Below are positions 45,701 through 53,399 of a DNA stretch of 64,000 nucleotides, one piece after another. The number at the start of each line of letters is the position of its first letter. Positions within the stretch are counted from its first letter, which is position 1. Made by a program: the position numbers and the translations under genes. The notes beneath the pieces are model-generated. The model worked only from the letters and a program-made list of their open reading frames with translations, was not told where the DNA came from and made no database searches. Source of the stretch: Sipunculus nudus (Eukaryota > Annelida > Sipuncula > Golfingiida > Sipunculidae); assembly GCA_026874595.1 (NCBI GenBank), contig CM049313.1:16363508-16427507 (forward strand), in the 5' to 3' direction.

Positions 45701-47511
45701 ACAGACGGACAGACGGACAGACGGACAGACAGACAGACGGACAGACGGACAGACGGACGACGGACAAAGAGTGATCGCTATAGCTCAGATGACTTTCAGT
45801 CAGCTGAGCTAAAAACCTTGATATAAATAAAACAAGCAGCCTGTGTGCGGTGATATCCACATTTTCTGGCCATTTTTTATAAAAGTTCCAAGGGATTACC
45901 TGATAATATAATTACCCTTTAATAGAGATCGGTGGTTTGGCCCCTTTCTAATTAAAGACCTCTCTCTCTTACGACCTGTCGTCCTGACCTTTAACCGCTT
46001 TATGGTTGGGCTAAACAGGTCTAATTTCATCCTGACAGGAAAGCTTGATTGCAAGTTTTTCATTTTTAAAATGCCCTCTTATATACCCTGGTAGAGATGC
46101 ATTTTGCTTATGTTTCTTTGAAGCCATCAGAAAGCAATTGAGGTAGATATAACCAGATATGACCGGAAAAAAAGTATGTGTCTAGGCCAAAATTTCAATA
46201 TATACCTGTTAATGGGTCACTGTTTTTACTTGTTTACTGGCTATGCCTTTGGGGTTTATGTGCTTTTGCTAGAAAGGGGGCAAACCAGGAGAAACATAAA
46301 AATGAACAGAATGCAAAAACTGTCAGGTTTGAAATTGTATGTTCTTGCTTTATAAGCGACCGGAAAAAATATTAACAAATGTAACAGGTTTAAATGTAGA
46401 TTATAAGGTAGAAGAGGAAATATACGCGAGATTTTCCCTACTAATTCTGGGGAATTTCATAACCTGATCGCTTCGCAGTTACACAGAATGATAAAGCCAA
46501 AGAAAATAAAAGGTATGGTTCTCAGGCACCGCCCGCATCAATTTTAAACCCCAGCATCAAAAATTTTTATTTTGATTTTCAATAAAAACTTACCTATTTT
46601 GAGCTGCAGCCGCTTGGACATTTCTTTCAAGAAGATAAAATCATACAATTTCCTTTTTTATGTAGTGCTTTTACTTGTTTAGCAAAGTTTATATGTTATT
46701 ATCATGCTTTTCCCTTATCATTTGACATTTTAATCGAAACATACAAAAAAACCGCCCGCCCGCATTGATTTATGAAAAAAGTGCTTTAGAACCATACCTT
46801 TTTATATTTTGGCCTAATTGCACCTGAATGATAATAACACCTGATTATCAAATATACTTACGGTATCGAACATTCTAGATACTGTTTCAGGGCTGGCCAG
46901 CAGCATAATGCCCACTCGTTCATCCTCATGTAATAAACCATGCTTGTCCTTTATCCAGAGCCACACGTCATTATGCCAGTTATTTTCATATGGATTTAGG
47001 GACGCCCTCACTGTTGTAATCCCATTGTCATGGAACTTGTCAAAACAAGCGTCCATCAGTTCATCTGAAATACGTTAAATTTATTTTTTAATCTGAAAGG
47101 CAGTGATTTATACAAATACATTTATCTTAAATATACCTTTCTTCTTTACAAGTATCACAGCGTCAAACATCAAATTTGATAATAATAACAATAATTTTAA
47201 TAATTATAATAATTAAATGAAAATGACATGAATTCACATATTGTGCAATTAATATGCTAGAAATATATAGAATAAATTAAAAATAAAAATAGAAAAACAG
47301 TCGATAAAATTAAAAGAGTGGATTTTTTTTAACACACACATTTATCTATAAATTTGTTTTATTGTTGCATTTCTTCTAAACGTACCATCTTGTTTATCCG
47401 TAAGGAACAAGGCGGAACTCCAGTCCGTACTGTTAATAAATGACGTCAGGAAGGAGGTGACGAGTGTGACGTCATCGCTCTCCGAATGATTGTGTACACA
47501 CCAGTTTGGCA
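27893..47511 (-). CDS. Ionotropic glutamate receptor / IR-type channel, 3' part (11 exons, 5' incomplete)
   Basis: Exons in transcript order: 47511-47386, 47064-46862, 41049-40882, 40417-40238, 36603-36503, 36100-36013, 34375-34244, 31083-30900, 30210-29990, 28819-28548, 28139-27893. All have GT..AG borders and compatible phases, giving 639 residues to a TGA. Counting from the first whole codon, 1-200 is part of the amino-terminal domain; S1 follows, with the ligand carboxylate Arg303 in ITNTRE. M1 is near 338-362, the pore ends LTYGSLLQQG (Gln at the Q/R site), M3 carries TYTGNLIAFLTVER, S2 has GTLDSTS and an acidic Asp515 where AMPA receptors have Glu, and M4 is 598-619. M3 resembles SYTANLAAF of iGluRs, but the TYTGNL form recalls protostome IRs. 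Ligand-binding residues look intact, so a functional ligand-gated cation channel is likely; ligand and subfamily are unresolved. The first ~200 residues and signal peptide are missing. Confidence 0.9.
28548..28819 (-). CDS. iGluR/IR gene, S2 ligand-binding exon
   Basis: Contains SYVYINDATSFAKVKSTNCS and the Asp at the AMPA Glu705-equivalent position, then LIVNMYGFAVANGSSFGKSI, the usual yg.a...GS.l...i. Acceptor AATCAG, donor GTAAAT, phase 2. Confidence 0.88.
29780..29935 (-). mobile_element. tRNA-derived SINE in a receptor intron
   Basis: - strand head: ACCATAGCCTAGTGGTTAAG (A box) and CCCAGTTCCATCCCC (decayed B box). Confidence 0.6.
29990..30210 (-). CDS. iGluR/IR gene, M3 gate and start of S2
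   Basis: SPSTPRTLSLRFVVGFWWFF leads into M3 with the gate motif TYTGNLIAFLTVER. S2 starts with MKFGTLDSTSLTSLFR, very close to AMPA-type YGTLDSGST. Acceptor TTTCAG, donor GTAAAC. Confidence 0.92.
30680..30840 (-). mobile_element. MITE family C, truncated reverse copy
   Basis: Ends GCGGTGCCTGAGAACCATAC then TGTTTTTTGCC, the inverse of the family start. The other end is decayed. Confidence 0.65.
30900..31083 (-). CDS. iGluR/IR gene, M1 and pore-loop exon
   Basis: Begins VYLDPYKMEVWGCVAVG (M1), passes APEIIAQDDRRRFGS and ends in the re-entrant pore segment FLHALWLTYGSLLQQ. Acceptor TTTCAG, donor GTTAAC, phase 1. Confidence 0.88.
31416..31451. repeat. (TA)n microsatellite
   Basis: Intronic, just 3' (in gene sense) of the splice-site minisatellite. 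Confidence 0.95.
31505..34243 (-). repeat. Minisatellite built from an exon 3' end plus its 5' splice site (about 48 copies)
   Basis: Basic unit is about 52 bp. Read on the - strand it runs CTCTACCTGAAA..GACG.. then ACCAACGATGGTCG|GTAAGT, the end of the S1 exon (LYLKPDGNQRWS) with its donor. Some units keep exon-identical TTCACGGCGCTC; others have TGCACAGAGCTC or a T-rich insert (TTTTAAAAAACC-type on -). Units with ACCTTCGTTTG on + recur about every 200-370 bp, showing higher-order structure. By eye about 28 copies keep GTAAG at the donor position; others are GTTAG. Reading past the true donor meets a stop within nine codons. Confidence 0.93.
34244..34375 (-). CDS. iGluR/IR gene, end-of-S1 exon (source of the intronic minisatellite)
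   Basis: 44 codons, phase 0: GADLLAAPSAITNTRETVLD then YSYPFYTESFTALYLKPDGN and QRWS. It carries the ligand carboxylate Arg. The donor is GTAAGT. Its last ~45 bases and donor are repeated tens of times in the next ~2.7 kb of intron. Confidence 0.87.
34380..36010 (-). other. Receptor intron between two S1 exons
   Basis: 1.6 kb, AT-rich. An 85-codon minus frame at 35674-35931 has no splice context that fits the receptor reading frame and no recognised motif. Confidence 0.45.
36013..36100 (-). CDS. iGluR/IR gene, S1 exon
   Basis: FTVTEPPDGLWGDNNNGTWN then GLVGYVAYG, the S1 dg.yG....g.W.G.v..l..g segment. Acceptor GAACAG, donor GTAGGT. Confidence 0.86.
36139..36172. repeat. (TA)n microsatellite
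   Basis: Intronic, beside an S1 exon. Confidence 0.95.
36503..36603 (-). CDS. iGluR/IR gene, S1 exon
   Basis: WPYFVEKREADGRTLYMG then LCFEVLEAIAQSLNF, matching the S1 consensus Pfv...Y.GfciDLl..ia..lnF. Donor GTTTGT, phase 2. Confidence 0.86.
36790..38335. repeat. Repeat with GATTACCCCC-type inverse motifs, split by a LINE
   Basis: AGATTACCCCCCGTTTCAGA near 36802 and the inverse GGGGGTAATCTGAATTC near 38317 bracket the LINE copy, suggesting an older inverted-repeat element as the insertion target. Confidence 0.4.
37215..38168 (+). pseudogene. 5'-truncated, dead non-LTR retrotransposon (LINE) reverse transcriptase end
   Basis: Fragments in several frames give KYADYTALISL (active-site YADD changed to YADY), KKKKEMIIDYR and EYKYLGTIIVEKFTFKANV, then QSVLTFCITSWFGNSN, a typical RT/thumb order of CR1/L2/Rex-like LINEs. 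Several frameshifts and stops. The 3' end is AATAAAGTCTTATCTTATCT, a short-tandem tail as in such elements. Confidence 0.85.
38340..39050. other. Receptor intron, nothing recognised
   Basis: AT-rich with a poly-C tract near 38442. Confidence 0.4.
39055..39412 (-). repeat. Dispersed repeat family B, reverse copy
   Basis: Inverse match to 2985-3330 over most of its length, e.g. AGTAGGCTTACCAGCCCAAT. Confidence 0.65.
39649..39708. repeat. (TA)n microsatellite
   Basis: About 30 TA units in a receptor intron. Confidence 0.95.
39960..40166 (-). mobile_element. tRNA-derived SINE in a receptor intron
   Basis: On the - strand TTGTGGTGTAATGGTTAAGG (A box) and ATAGGTTCGAATTCC (B box) begin a head that continues into a body with AGACCTAAGGGGCTCC. 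It ends near 39960. Confidence 0.75.
40238..40417 (-). CDS. iGluR/IR gene, ATD to S1 linker exon
   Basis: 60 codons, phase 0, ending GMELKVTTLE, the usual 'l.v.t..e.Pf' entry strand of S1 (the next exon begins WPYFVE). Has a CGFC pair. Acceptor TTTCAG, donor GTATAA. Confidence 0.84.
40882..41049 (-). CDS. iGluR/IR gene, amino-terminal-domain exon
   Basis: 56 codons, phase 0. Contains TDWLIVTWDDGDSRALDIDQ and the strand FLHLVLLVLRENGSLQ. Acceptor TTCCAG, donor GTTAAT. The ~5.8-kb intron before it holds the 41.6-45.8 kb tandem arrays. Confidence 0.8.
41338..41440. repeat. Poly-C-rich inverted-type repeat
   Basis: Two C runs (41340-41348 and 41411-41431) within GGACC-rich sequence. Confidence 0.7.
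41602..42095 (+). repeat. Tandem duplication, two units of ~245 bp
   Basis: GAGCAGTTGTAATTTTTTT and GTCAGAGACTAAAA through AAAGGTGCCCTTTTA are repeated at about 245-bp spacing. Confidence 0.88.
42225..42345 (+). repeat. Partial family A repeat
   Basis: AGGTTGCATATATGCGGAGG then TGTTGCAAAACGC, as in other family A copies. Confidence 0.55.
42660..43560 (+). repeat. Tandem array, ~280-bp units (3 copies)
   Basis: Units start near 42682, 42963 and 43243. Shared blocks: AGAAAGCTGTCCA, GCAAAATTTTAGGCAG, TGATCGGTCAAACGGTTCC. GGTGGCGCCACC occurs at 42963, 43112, 43243 and 43392. Confidence 0.88.
43640..43715. other. GC-rich spacer with a stable hairpin between two arrays
   Basis: GCCGCCGCGGCGG palindrome, then GTATCCGCAAAAC-TTC-GTTTTGGCGGATAC, a 13-bp hairpin with one bulge. 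Confidence 0.7.
43720..45692 (+). repeat. Tandem array, ~340-bp units (6 copies)
   Basis: Units begin at about 43723, 44066, 44411, 44747, 45083 and 45421, each with CAGGTGGC..CCACCAGTCTGC, AAGGATATGGGTAACAGAGA and TTCTAGGTCCAG. Similar 60-98-codon frames repeat with the units and are not genes. Confidence 0.92.
45693..45765 (+). repeat. GGACAGAC microsatellite closing the array
   Basis: About nine 8-bp units, followed by CGCTATAGCTCAGATGACTT and an AGCTGAGCT palindrome that seems to end the element. Confidence 0.9.
46495..46814 (+). mobile_element. MITE family C, copy with TAA target duplication
   Basis: AGCCAAAGAAAATAAAAGG to ..ATATTTTGGCC, flanked by TAA on both sides. Lies just 3' (gene sense) of an ATD exon. 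Confidence 0.78.
46862..47064 (-). CDS. iGluR/IR gene, amino-terminal-domain exon
   Basis: Encodes ELMDACFDKFHDNGITTVRAS through VGIMLLASPETVSRMFDT, the ATD pattern of a helix followed by a lost-in-the-fold strand. Acceptor TTTCAG, donor GTAAGT; joins both neighbours in frame. Confidence 0.82.
47386..47511 (-). CDS. iGluR/IR gene, amino-terminal-domain exon (first one identified)
   Basis: Reads VPNWCVHNHSESDD then VTLVTSFLTSFINSTDWSSA and LFLTDKQD, typical of an iGluR ATD strand-helix-strand. Acceptor CTGCAG, donor GTACGT. It begins in phase 1, so at least one more coding exon lies 5'. Confidence 0.78.
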
Positions 47512-47519
47512 CTGCAGAA

Positions 47520-48420
47520 GACATAGTCGTAAATTCAATTACTTAAGCCAAATCCTAAATTCAAAACCAATTAGCCTGATTTATTGATATGATAACAGGT
47601 ACATGGAAGTATACTATTTATTCATCTTATTAAATGGCGCCTCCATCTCACAACCACGCGACATCTGATCATAGCGTGTGGGCGATAATATAAGTATCGT
47701 CTAGTCCCTTCAAGCTTGCAACTCGATCAGAAATAATCATATAACAATCCCTGGGTTCGATTTCTTATTTCCATCATCTCTCGGTAGCTGAATATTAAAA
47801 TCAATATATATTCGCTAGCCGCCTGCAGCGACGAAACCTCTAAATCCCTTTAACGGACGACTGTTTTGTCGCCACCCCATTTATAGAGCTAAATGGTGTT
47901 TGAACACGATACGACCGTATTTTCTGGAAATTGCAGATTTTAATCAGTTTTCCCGGACGGTGTGACATTAAAAATTCTCCATTGTGACAAAAATATTCTA
48001 GTTTAATACATTTTCAACATTTTGGCAACTGGCATTGCATTTTTCTTCGGTTATTGTGTATTTTGGTCTAAGAAAACAGGCGCAGTGCGTATTTGTAGCG
48101 GCGACATTGATTTTTGTACTTGTCCCGTTATATAAGGGATACAGACATATTTAATATGGAAATTAAAGCAATAAGCTTAGCATAGCAAAACTTTGTCTTA
48201 ACAAAATGAGATACCTGAAATCATGATTGGTTTTCTCCATTTTACAGACGCAGATTGTAGAAGATTAGAATCCCATACAAGTGCATATGTCTTGTGATGT
48301 CTAAAATGAACTCTCAGATTTATTTAACATTAAGTCACCCTTGGTGGCTGGCTATCCGCTTACCTTACTCTAGAATCTATGTGATTCTTTCAACAGTGGT
48401 TGATTCTATTGCTGCTTATA
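47520..48420. other. No gene recognised
   Basis: Upstream of the first receptor exon found; further 5' receptor exons were looked for and not seen. CCCTGGGTTCGATTTC near 47750 is a lone B-box-like string. Confidence 0.4.
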
Positions 48421-48421
48421 C

Positions 48422-49309
48422 TGTTACAGATGTCTCTTTTATTGTATGCAGCAGTCTTACATGTGTATGTGCAGCGCTAGCATTGGCCGTTGTTATTGCG
48501 GCATAGCCCGGCCCACGCGTGGGGTATGACGTGTAAACAGTGGTCATGCTAGTCTGAGGCTTTCTCGCCTGGCCGGGCCGGGCCGGCCCACGTGTGAACC
48601 CTCTCATGTAGAAACACAGCGTTCCTTGTTCTAGTATTTTCTTTGGGCGCGTGTGTACTGTGTATTATGTTAGGTTCTTTAGATTGTTCGGGAAATGGAA
48701 AGTTCTCGGCTTGAGGTGAAAAGTTATAAATAAGGGGCTGTGTTTTAGAGCCGGGAGAGAGAGGAGAGATATATTCCAGCGGACACAGAAGAGTGTAATT
48801 CAGTTTGTGGACCTTTTCCTATAACTGCGGCAGTTATAGCTTTTCTTCGAATTTGTAACGGATTTTAATTAGTCTTCAGTTTGCCTTTGGGATCACTACC
48901 CGAACTTCACTTTTGGATTACAACAAATTGATTTTGTGATTGAACTGGACTGTTATTCTCTGAGAAGATTCATGTGAACTGTTCATCTAGATTATATGCT
49001 TCAAAAGGCATTTTGTCGCTGTGACAGTGGTGGTATCCAGGTACTGTACACTTTATTTATATACTTGTATTGATTTACTGTTGTACTGTTGTTATACTGT
49101 GTAATTGTATTGATTTAGTGTATTGTAATGTTAGGATCCTTTTAAGAATAGATTATAATTATTTGTTAACAAAAAACCACTGACTTCTTTATTCATTCCC
49201 CTAGACATTTCACGCTGCCTAGTGTTAAAGAATCTGATTTTTTTTATCTCCATAACCAAATTTATGCTCGTCAAGACTACGTGATCTGTTGATATTGGGT
49301 TCCGTAACA
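48422..49309 (+). mobile_element. Solo LTR, copy 2 (888 bp)
   Basis: TGTTACAGATGTCTCTTTTA to GGTTCCGTAACA, flanked by ATAC on both sides (48418-48421 and 49310-49313). TATAAATA at 48725-48732 is a promoter candidate. Most of the 3' 600 bp matches copy 1 in inverse orientation; about 200 bp near the 5' end differ. Confidence 0.87.
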
Positions 49310-49379
49310 ATACCTAAAGAAACTGTAGGGAAGTCCTGCTATGAGAGATTCTAATAATGCCTCTCTGACGGCTGTGTGT

Positions 49380-49690
49380 GACACGGTTTATCTAGAGGCT
49401 GTCAGTAAACACGGTAAATACGCCCATGTTGAAAACAGTAAAACCATGCAACCATGATGGTAGATGGTTGTATATAGATGCGTAAGCTGAAGGTTACTTG
49501 TTGCAAAACGCCATTTGCAAAACTCTGGTTCATTCAGCTTGCCGCAAGGTGTTCTTGTTGAATGTATTTATTTTATTTTGGCGGAGGCTAGTGTACTGTT
49601 GGATTGGCATTTTATGTCCAATTTTATGAAAGGCTCTAGGCTAATATTTAGTTTACAGACGTCAGATATCGGAATACTCCCCCATTAATT
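49380..49690 (+). repeat. Dispersed repeat family A, forward copy (uninterrupted)
   Basis: Runs from GTCAGTAAACACGG to GACGTCAGATATCGGAATA; serves as the empty-site relative for the hAT-like insertion at 6748. Confidence 0.65.
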
Positions 49691-49699
49691 TGCTTTTTT

Positions 49700-50860
49700 A
49701 CCTGTTAATGCAGTAATTAATTTGCTGCCACCATTTCCGGCGACTGTTAAGGCTGTCGTAAAACTTAGGTATAGCAAGGTATTATTTTTAGAAATTCGTA
49801 GAAAAAGATCGCATAGTGTGTGATCAGAAAAACTGACTGGAGCAGGTCTGCGCTCTCTCGACCATCTCCATCTGCTTTACGGTTACACAGGGGCAAAATA
49901 TCTTTATTTAAAATAAATCCATATGTTCTTTTAAAGGTATAATATATGTAAATATATAATATATATAATATCATATACATGTATATATATATAATATATT
50001 TTTATCTAATTTAATTGAAGGGATCGAATTTAGCATTTTTTTATTAACATTTTGAGAAATAGGGATGTAAGTTTCGTAATACTATCATTGATATTTTAAG
50101 GTCGCTTTACTTGTCAAAAATTGATCAGGTCCACGGAGTTGATATTTATTATGTATAATGGTCTGGTGTGTAATCCATTAAGTACCAACGCCATCATTGT
50201 GGTATACCATGGCGCTGTCAGTATAGGTTAATAACGCCTAGAGGTGCATGCTTACCCATCGTTTCTCAATCCCTTTCACTGACACAATGAAATGTAACTA
50301 GATATATTCGTTCTACAATGTCACCAATATCAATATGCCACAAGCTATTGATTAGCGGTTCTGTACCCATTTAGCAGCAATGAATGCCAAACGGATGACT
50401 TATTAAGAGTTGTATCGACCGGAGTGTCAGCGTGAATTAAACCAGAGAGCTATCAACTAAATTATTTAAAACGTATGGACCTCTGATTTTGCCAGGGTTT
50501 ATTGTGTGTGTTTAAGCTTTTCAATTTCCATCAGTAGCGTCAATTTGTCTTATAGGGTAGTGATGATTAAAGTTGGGATTATATTTCCTATATTTTGCTA
50601 AAAATAAAATGTTCTATAATTTCTTATACTTTAGGCCCTCATCTTCTATATTTTCCTGTTTGTTTGTTTTTCAATGTACAGTCGTGTTTCTGATATAACA
50701 ATGTTACTATTGAAAGCATTTATTTCGTTTTGCATGCAGGTGTGCATGTAGGATGGCATGTATGATGTAGAATCAGGTTTACACTGAGCGCCGTGTGACT
50801 GAGAGTTTGATATGATGGTAGGATACCTCTTAAGCGGAAAGGCAATATTTGTAAGATATT
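49700..50860. other. No gene recognised
   Basis: AT-rich with TA-rich runs at 49930-49995. Confidence 0.4.
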
Positions 50861-50861
50861 A

Positions 50862-51204
50862 GGCCAAAAAAAAATTAAAGGTATGGTTCTCAGGCACCGC
50901 CCGCATCAATTTTAAACCCCCGCATCAAAAATTTTTATTTAGATTTTTAATAGAAACTTACCAATTATGAGCTGCAGCCGCTCGGACATTTCTTTCAAGA
51001 AGATAAAATCATACAATTTCCTCTATTATGTAGTGCTTTTACTTGTTTAGGAAAATAAATCTGTTATTATCATGCTTTTCCCTTATTATTTGACATTTTT
51101 TTCGAAACATACCAAAAAATTAAATATAAAAAACCCGCCCGCCCGCATTGATTTCTGAAAAAAAAGTGCCTGAGAACTATACCTTTTTTTTTTTTATTTT
51201 GGCC
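50862..51204 (+). mobile_element. MITE family C, best preserved copy
   Basis: GGCCAAAA..AAAGGTATGGTTCTCAGGCA to ..GTGCCTGAGAACTATACC..TTTTGGCC, flanked by TTA on both sides. Confidence 0.85.
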
Positions 51205-51209
51205 TTATG

Positions 51210-52355
51210 TTTGTAGTATATATTAATGCTAAACCGGGTTTAGATATATAACGTTCCATATTAAGCTCAGAAAGGGAACAAAAGTCTATAATTCCAATTA
51301 TTTGTATATTTAATTTCCGAAAGATCTATATAATATTGTTCTCTGATAATCAGGCGGTTTGGGCTGGATATTTAACTTACGTTAAGTTACGTGTATTGTT
51401 CTAAAGGTGCTGATCAACAAATGTTCTACGACATAAAGCAGAGTATATGTTTCACGCTCTAGTATAGGGGCACTGGCAGTATGCGTAGAACCTGTCAGCG
51501 AACATCAAGCCACCTGTCCCGCCTGTTTCAAGTGAAATATACATGTTTGAAATGTACATGTGCAGCACCATCTCCCGGAGCGTGACTGAAATGTACAAGC
51601 GTCTGTGACATAACGTCACAAGTCAACCGGTGCTTTGAAAGAGCAAATAGCACATGCACTGCTGGTAGCCAGGCTGATATAACGCCCTACCAGTGACTCA
51701 AGCGGCTACGCTCATCTTAATTTTAATTTAGCAACCCATAGAAACTCTTTTCATATCGGCGTTTGAAAATAATTTAAAGTTAACGAAATCCTAGGAGAAT
51801 CTCACTCAAATTTACCCTAAAACCTGGTATTTGCTAAACTTGTTCCTCATAATAATTTGCATTAAACACGGTCACACAAATAGGAGAGAAACCCAACTTG
51901 TTTCCGCAACAGAATTGGTATCGTTAGATAAAGAAAAAAAAATGACAAATTAAGGACTGCAGGTGGAACGAATTACATTATTATCCTTTATATTGTTGTA
52001 CCAGAGTCCGTGCTATCAACCACGTTTGAAATGACTGTATGAATTTTTAATGTGCATATACCGATCCCAGTTCGAATAATGTAACATGTAAAATATACGT
52101 CCATCATGGCATATTAAAGCTGTGATTTACAGCTTGATTCAGGTAAAAATTCCCATGAAAACACATAGGGGAGTAATCCCTCCCACCATCTTACTTTTTT
52201 GTCCAACACTGGTAAAAACAGTAAATGACATTTTTAGCCTTAATTTTAAAAGAATTTACAGTAAGTAACGGAAGAAGTCGATCTCCGGACATGCGCATAG
52301 ACGCCTTCCAATGATTTAATACACTTTTAAAATATGATACAATAGGTTTTGTTAG
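51210..52355. other. No gene recognised
   Basis: AT-rich; no splice-bounded coding signal. Confidence 0.4.
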
Positions 52356-52359
52356 GGTC

Positions 52360-53385
52360 CTGGACAAGATCTATCACGATTGGATAAGCGTTCCAGATCC
52401 CTAACCATTCTATGAAGATCTGTTACGATTCTATGACGATCTGTTGCGATTTTTTACGATCATCACGATTTGGATATACGATTTCTTACACTTGCTTACG
52501 TTCCCTTACGTTCATAAACTTCTTCTATCTTTTGTTGTCTTTTGTTAAGGTATACGAGGGTAATTAAACACGATTGAGACAGCACCAGTATAAAAGGAGG
52601 TAGACCTTCTTCCATGCAACACATTATGTTGTGTAGTCGAGTATGAAATGAGTCGCGATGAATTCGTCTGGCTGCGTGACCCCTTTTACAAGAAAGGATG
52701 ATAAACGCATCAGAGCGTACGCTCTCGAGGCAGCGGAAATCTTGCGCTTCTAATGAAGCTACTGATTTTCCCGCTGCCTGCTTTGACCGTTTATGATGCA
52801 TTTAAACACCAGGTGGTGCACATGGGCCTGTCTGCTTAAAAACTGCTGATGTGACTATCAACAACCAAATGCAAGTCAACAAACACTCGATAGGTATCAG
52901 GTTCCGCCTAGAAACCACGCGTGTAGGGCAATTCTCTCTGAGCCTGTGGCGTCGGGACGTCGGGACGATGAGCTCTCATTCAAAACGAAATGAACAACAT
53001 TGGCTTCGTGTATTCCTCGCTTGGCTGGTAAACCATTTTGCTTCCAGCATAGGGTCTCATCTGATTGGACCAAAATACAGTGCTTCACTCTGGTGTAGAG
53101 ATTCAGGATACAAGGTCATAACAAACAGTGCTTACGGTATAGGTAGTTGGCCTAGGGGTTAAGCACTGTGTAAAGAGCGTAATCAGAGCGTGTCACAGCA
53201 CAACATAGCCTACTAGAGCGTGATGGACGTTAATCATGTTAAAGCGTCGTACAGCGTGATAAAATGCCAACAGAAATGCATGAAACCGTGATAGATCATG
53301 AACGATTTTGTATATCTTGGCACAGCGCAGTAGATTTTTGCGGAATCGCAATAGATCTTAGTCAGATCGTAGAACAAGGTGAACT
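52360..53385. mobile_element. Possible element bounded by ATC.CGATT-type short repeats
   Basis: 52365-52480 is full of GATCTGTTACGATT-like words; 53165-53380 carries their inverse (AGCGTGAT, AATCGCAATAGATC). The 101-codon - frame at 52496-52801 and the 103-codon + frame at 52851-53162 lie between; neither has a recognised motif. Confidence 0.35.
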
Positions 53386-53399
53386 GATATTTGCCAAGA

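Noticed and set aside
43812-45826. Repeated 64-98-codon frames ending NEDSRSS..DL.PV-type
   Set aside because: They recur with the 340-bp tandem unit and decay freely; a by-product of the array.
20294-49309. One 29-kb LTR retrotransposon bounded by the two LTRs
   Set aside because: The LTRs are in opposite orientation and the interval holds a host receptor gene, not gag-pol.
52496-52801. 101-codon minus frame as a transposase
   Set aside because: No catalytic or DNA-binding motif recognised; kept only as part of a weak candidate element.
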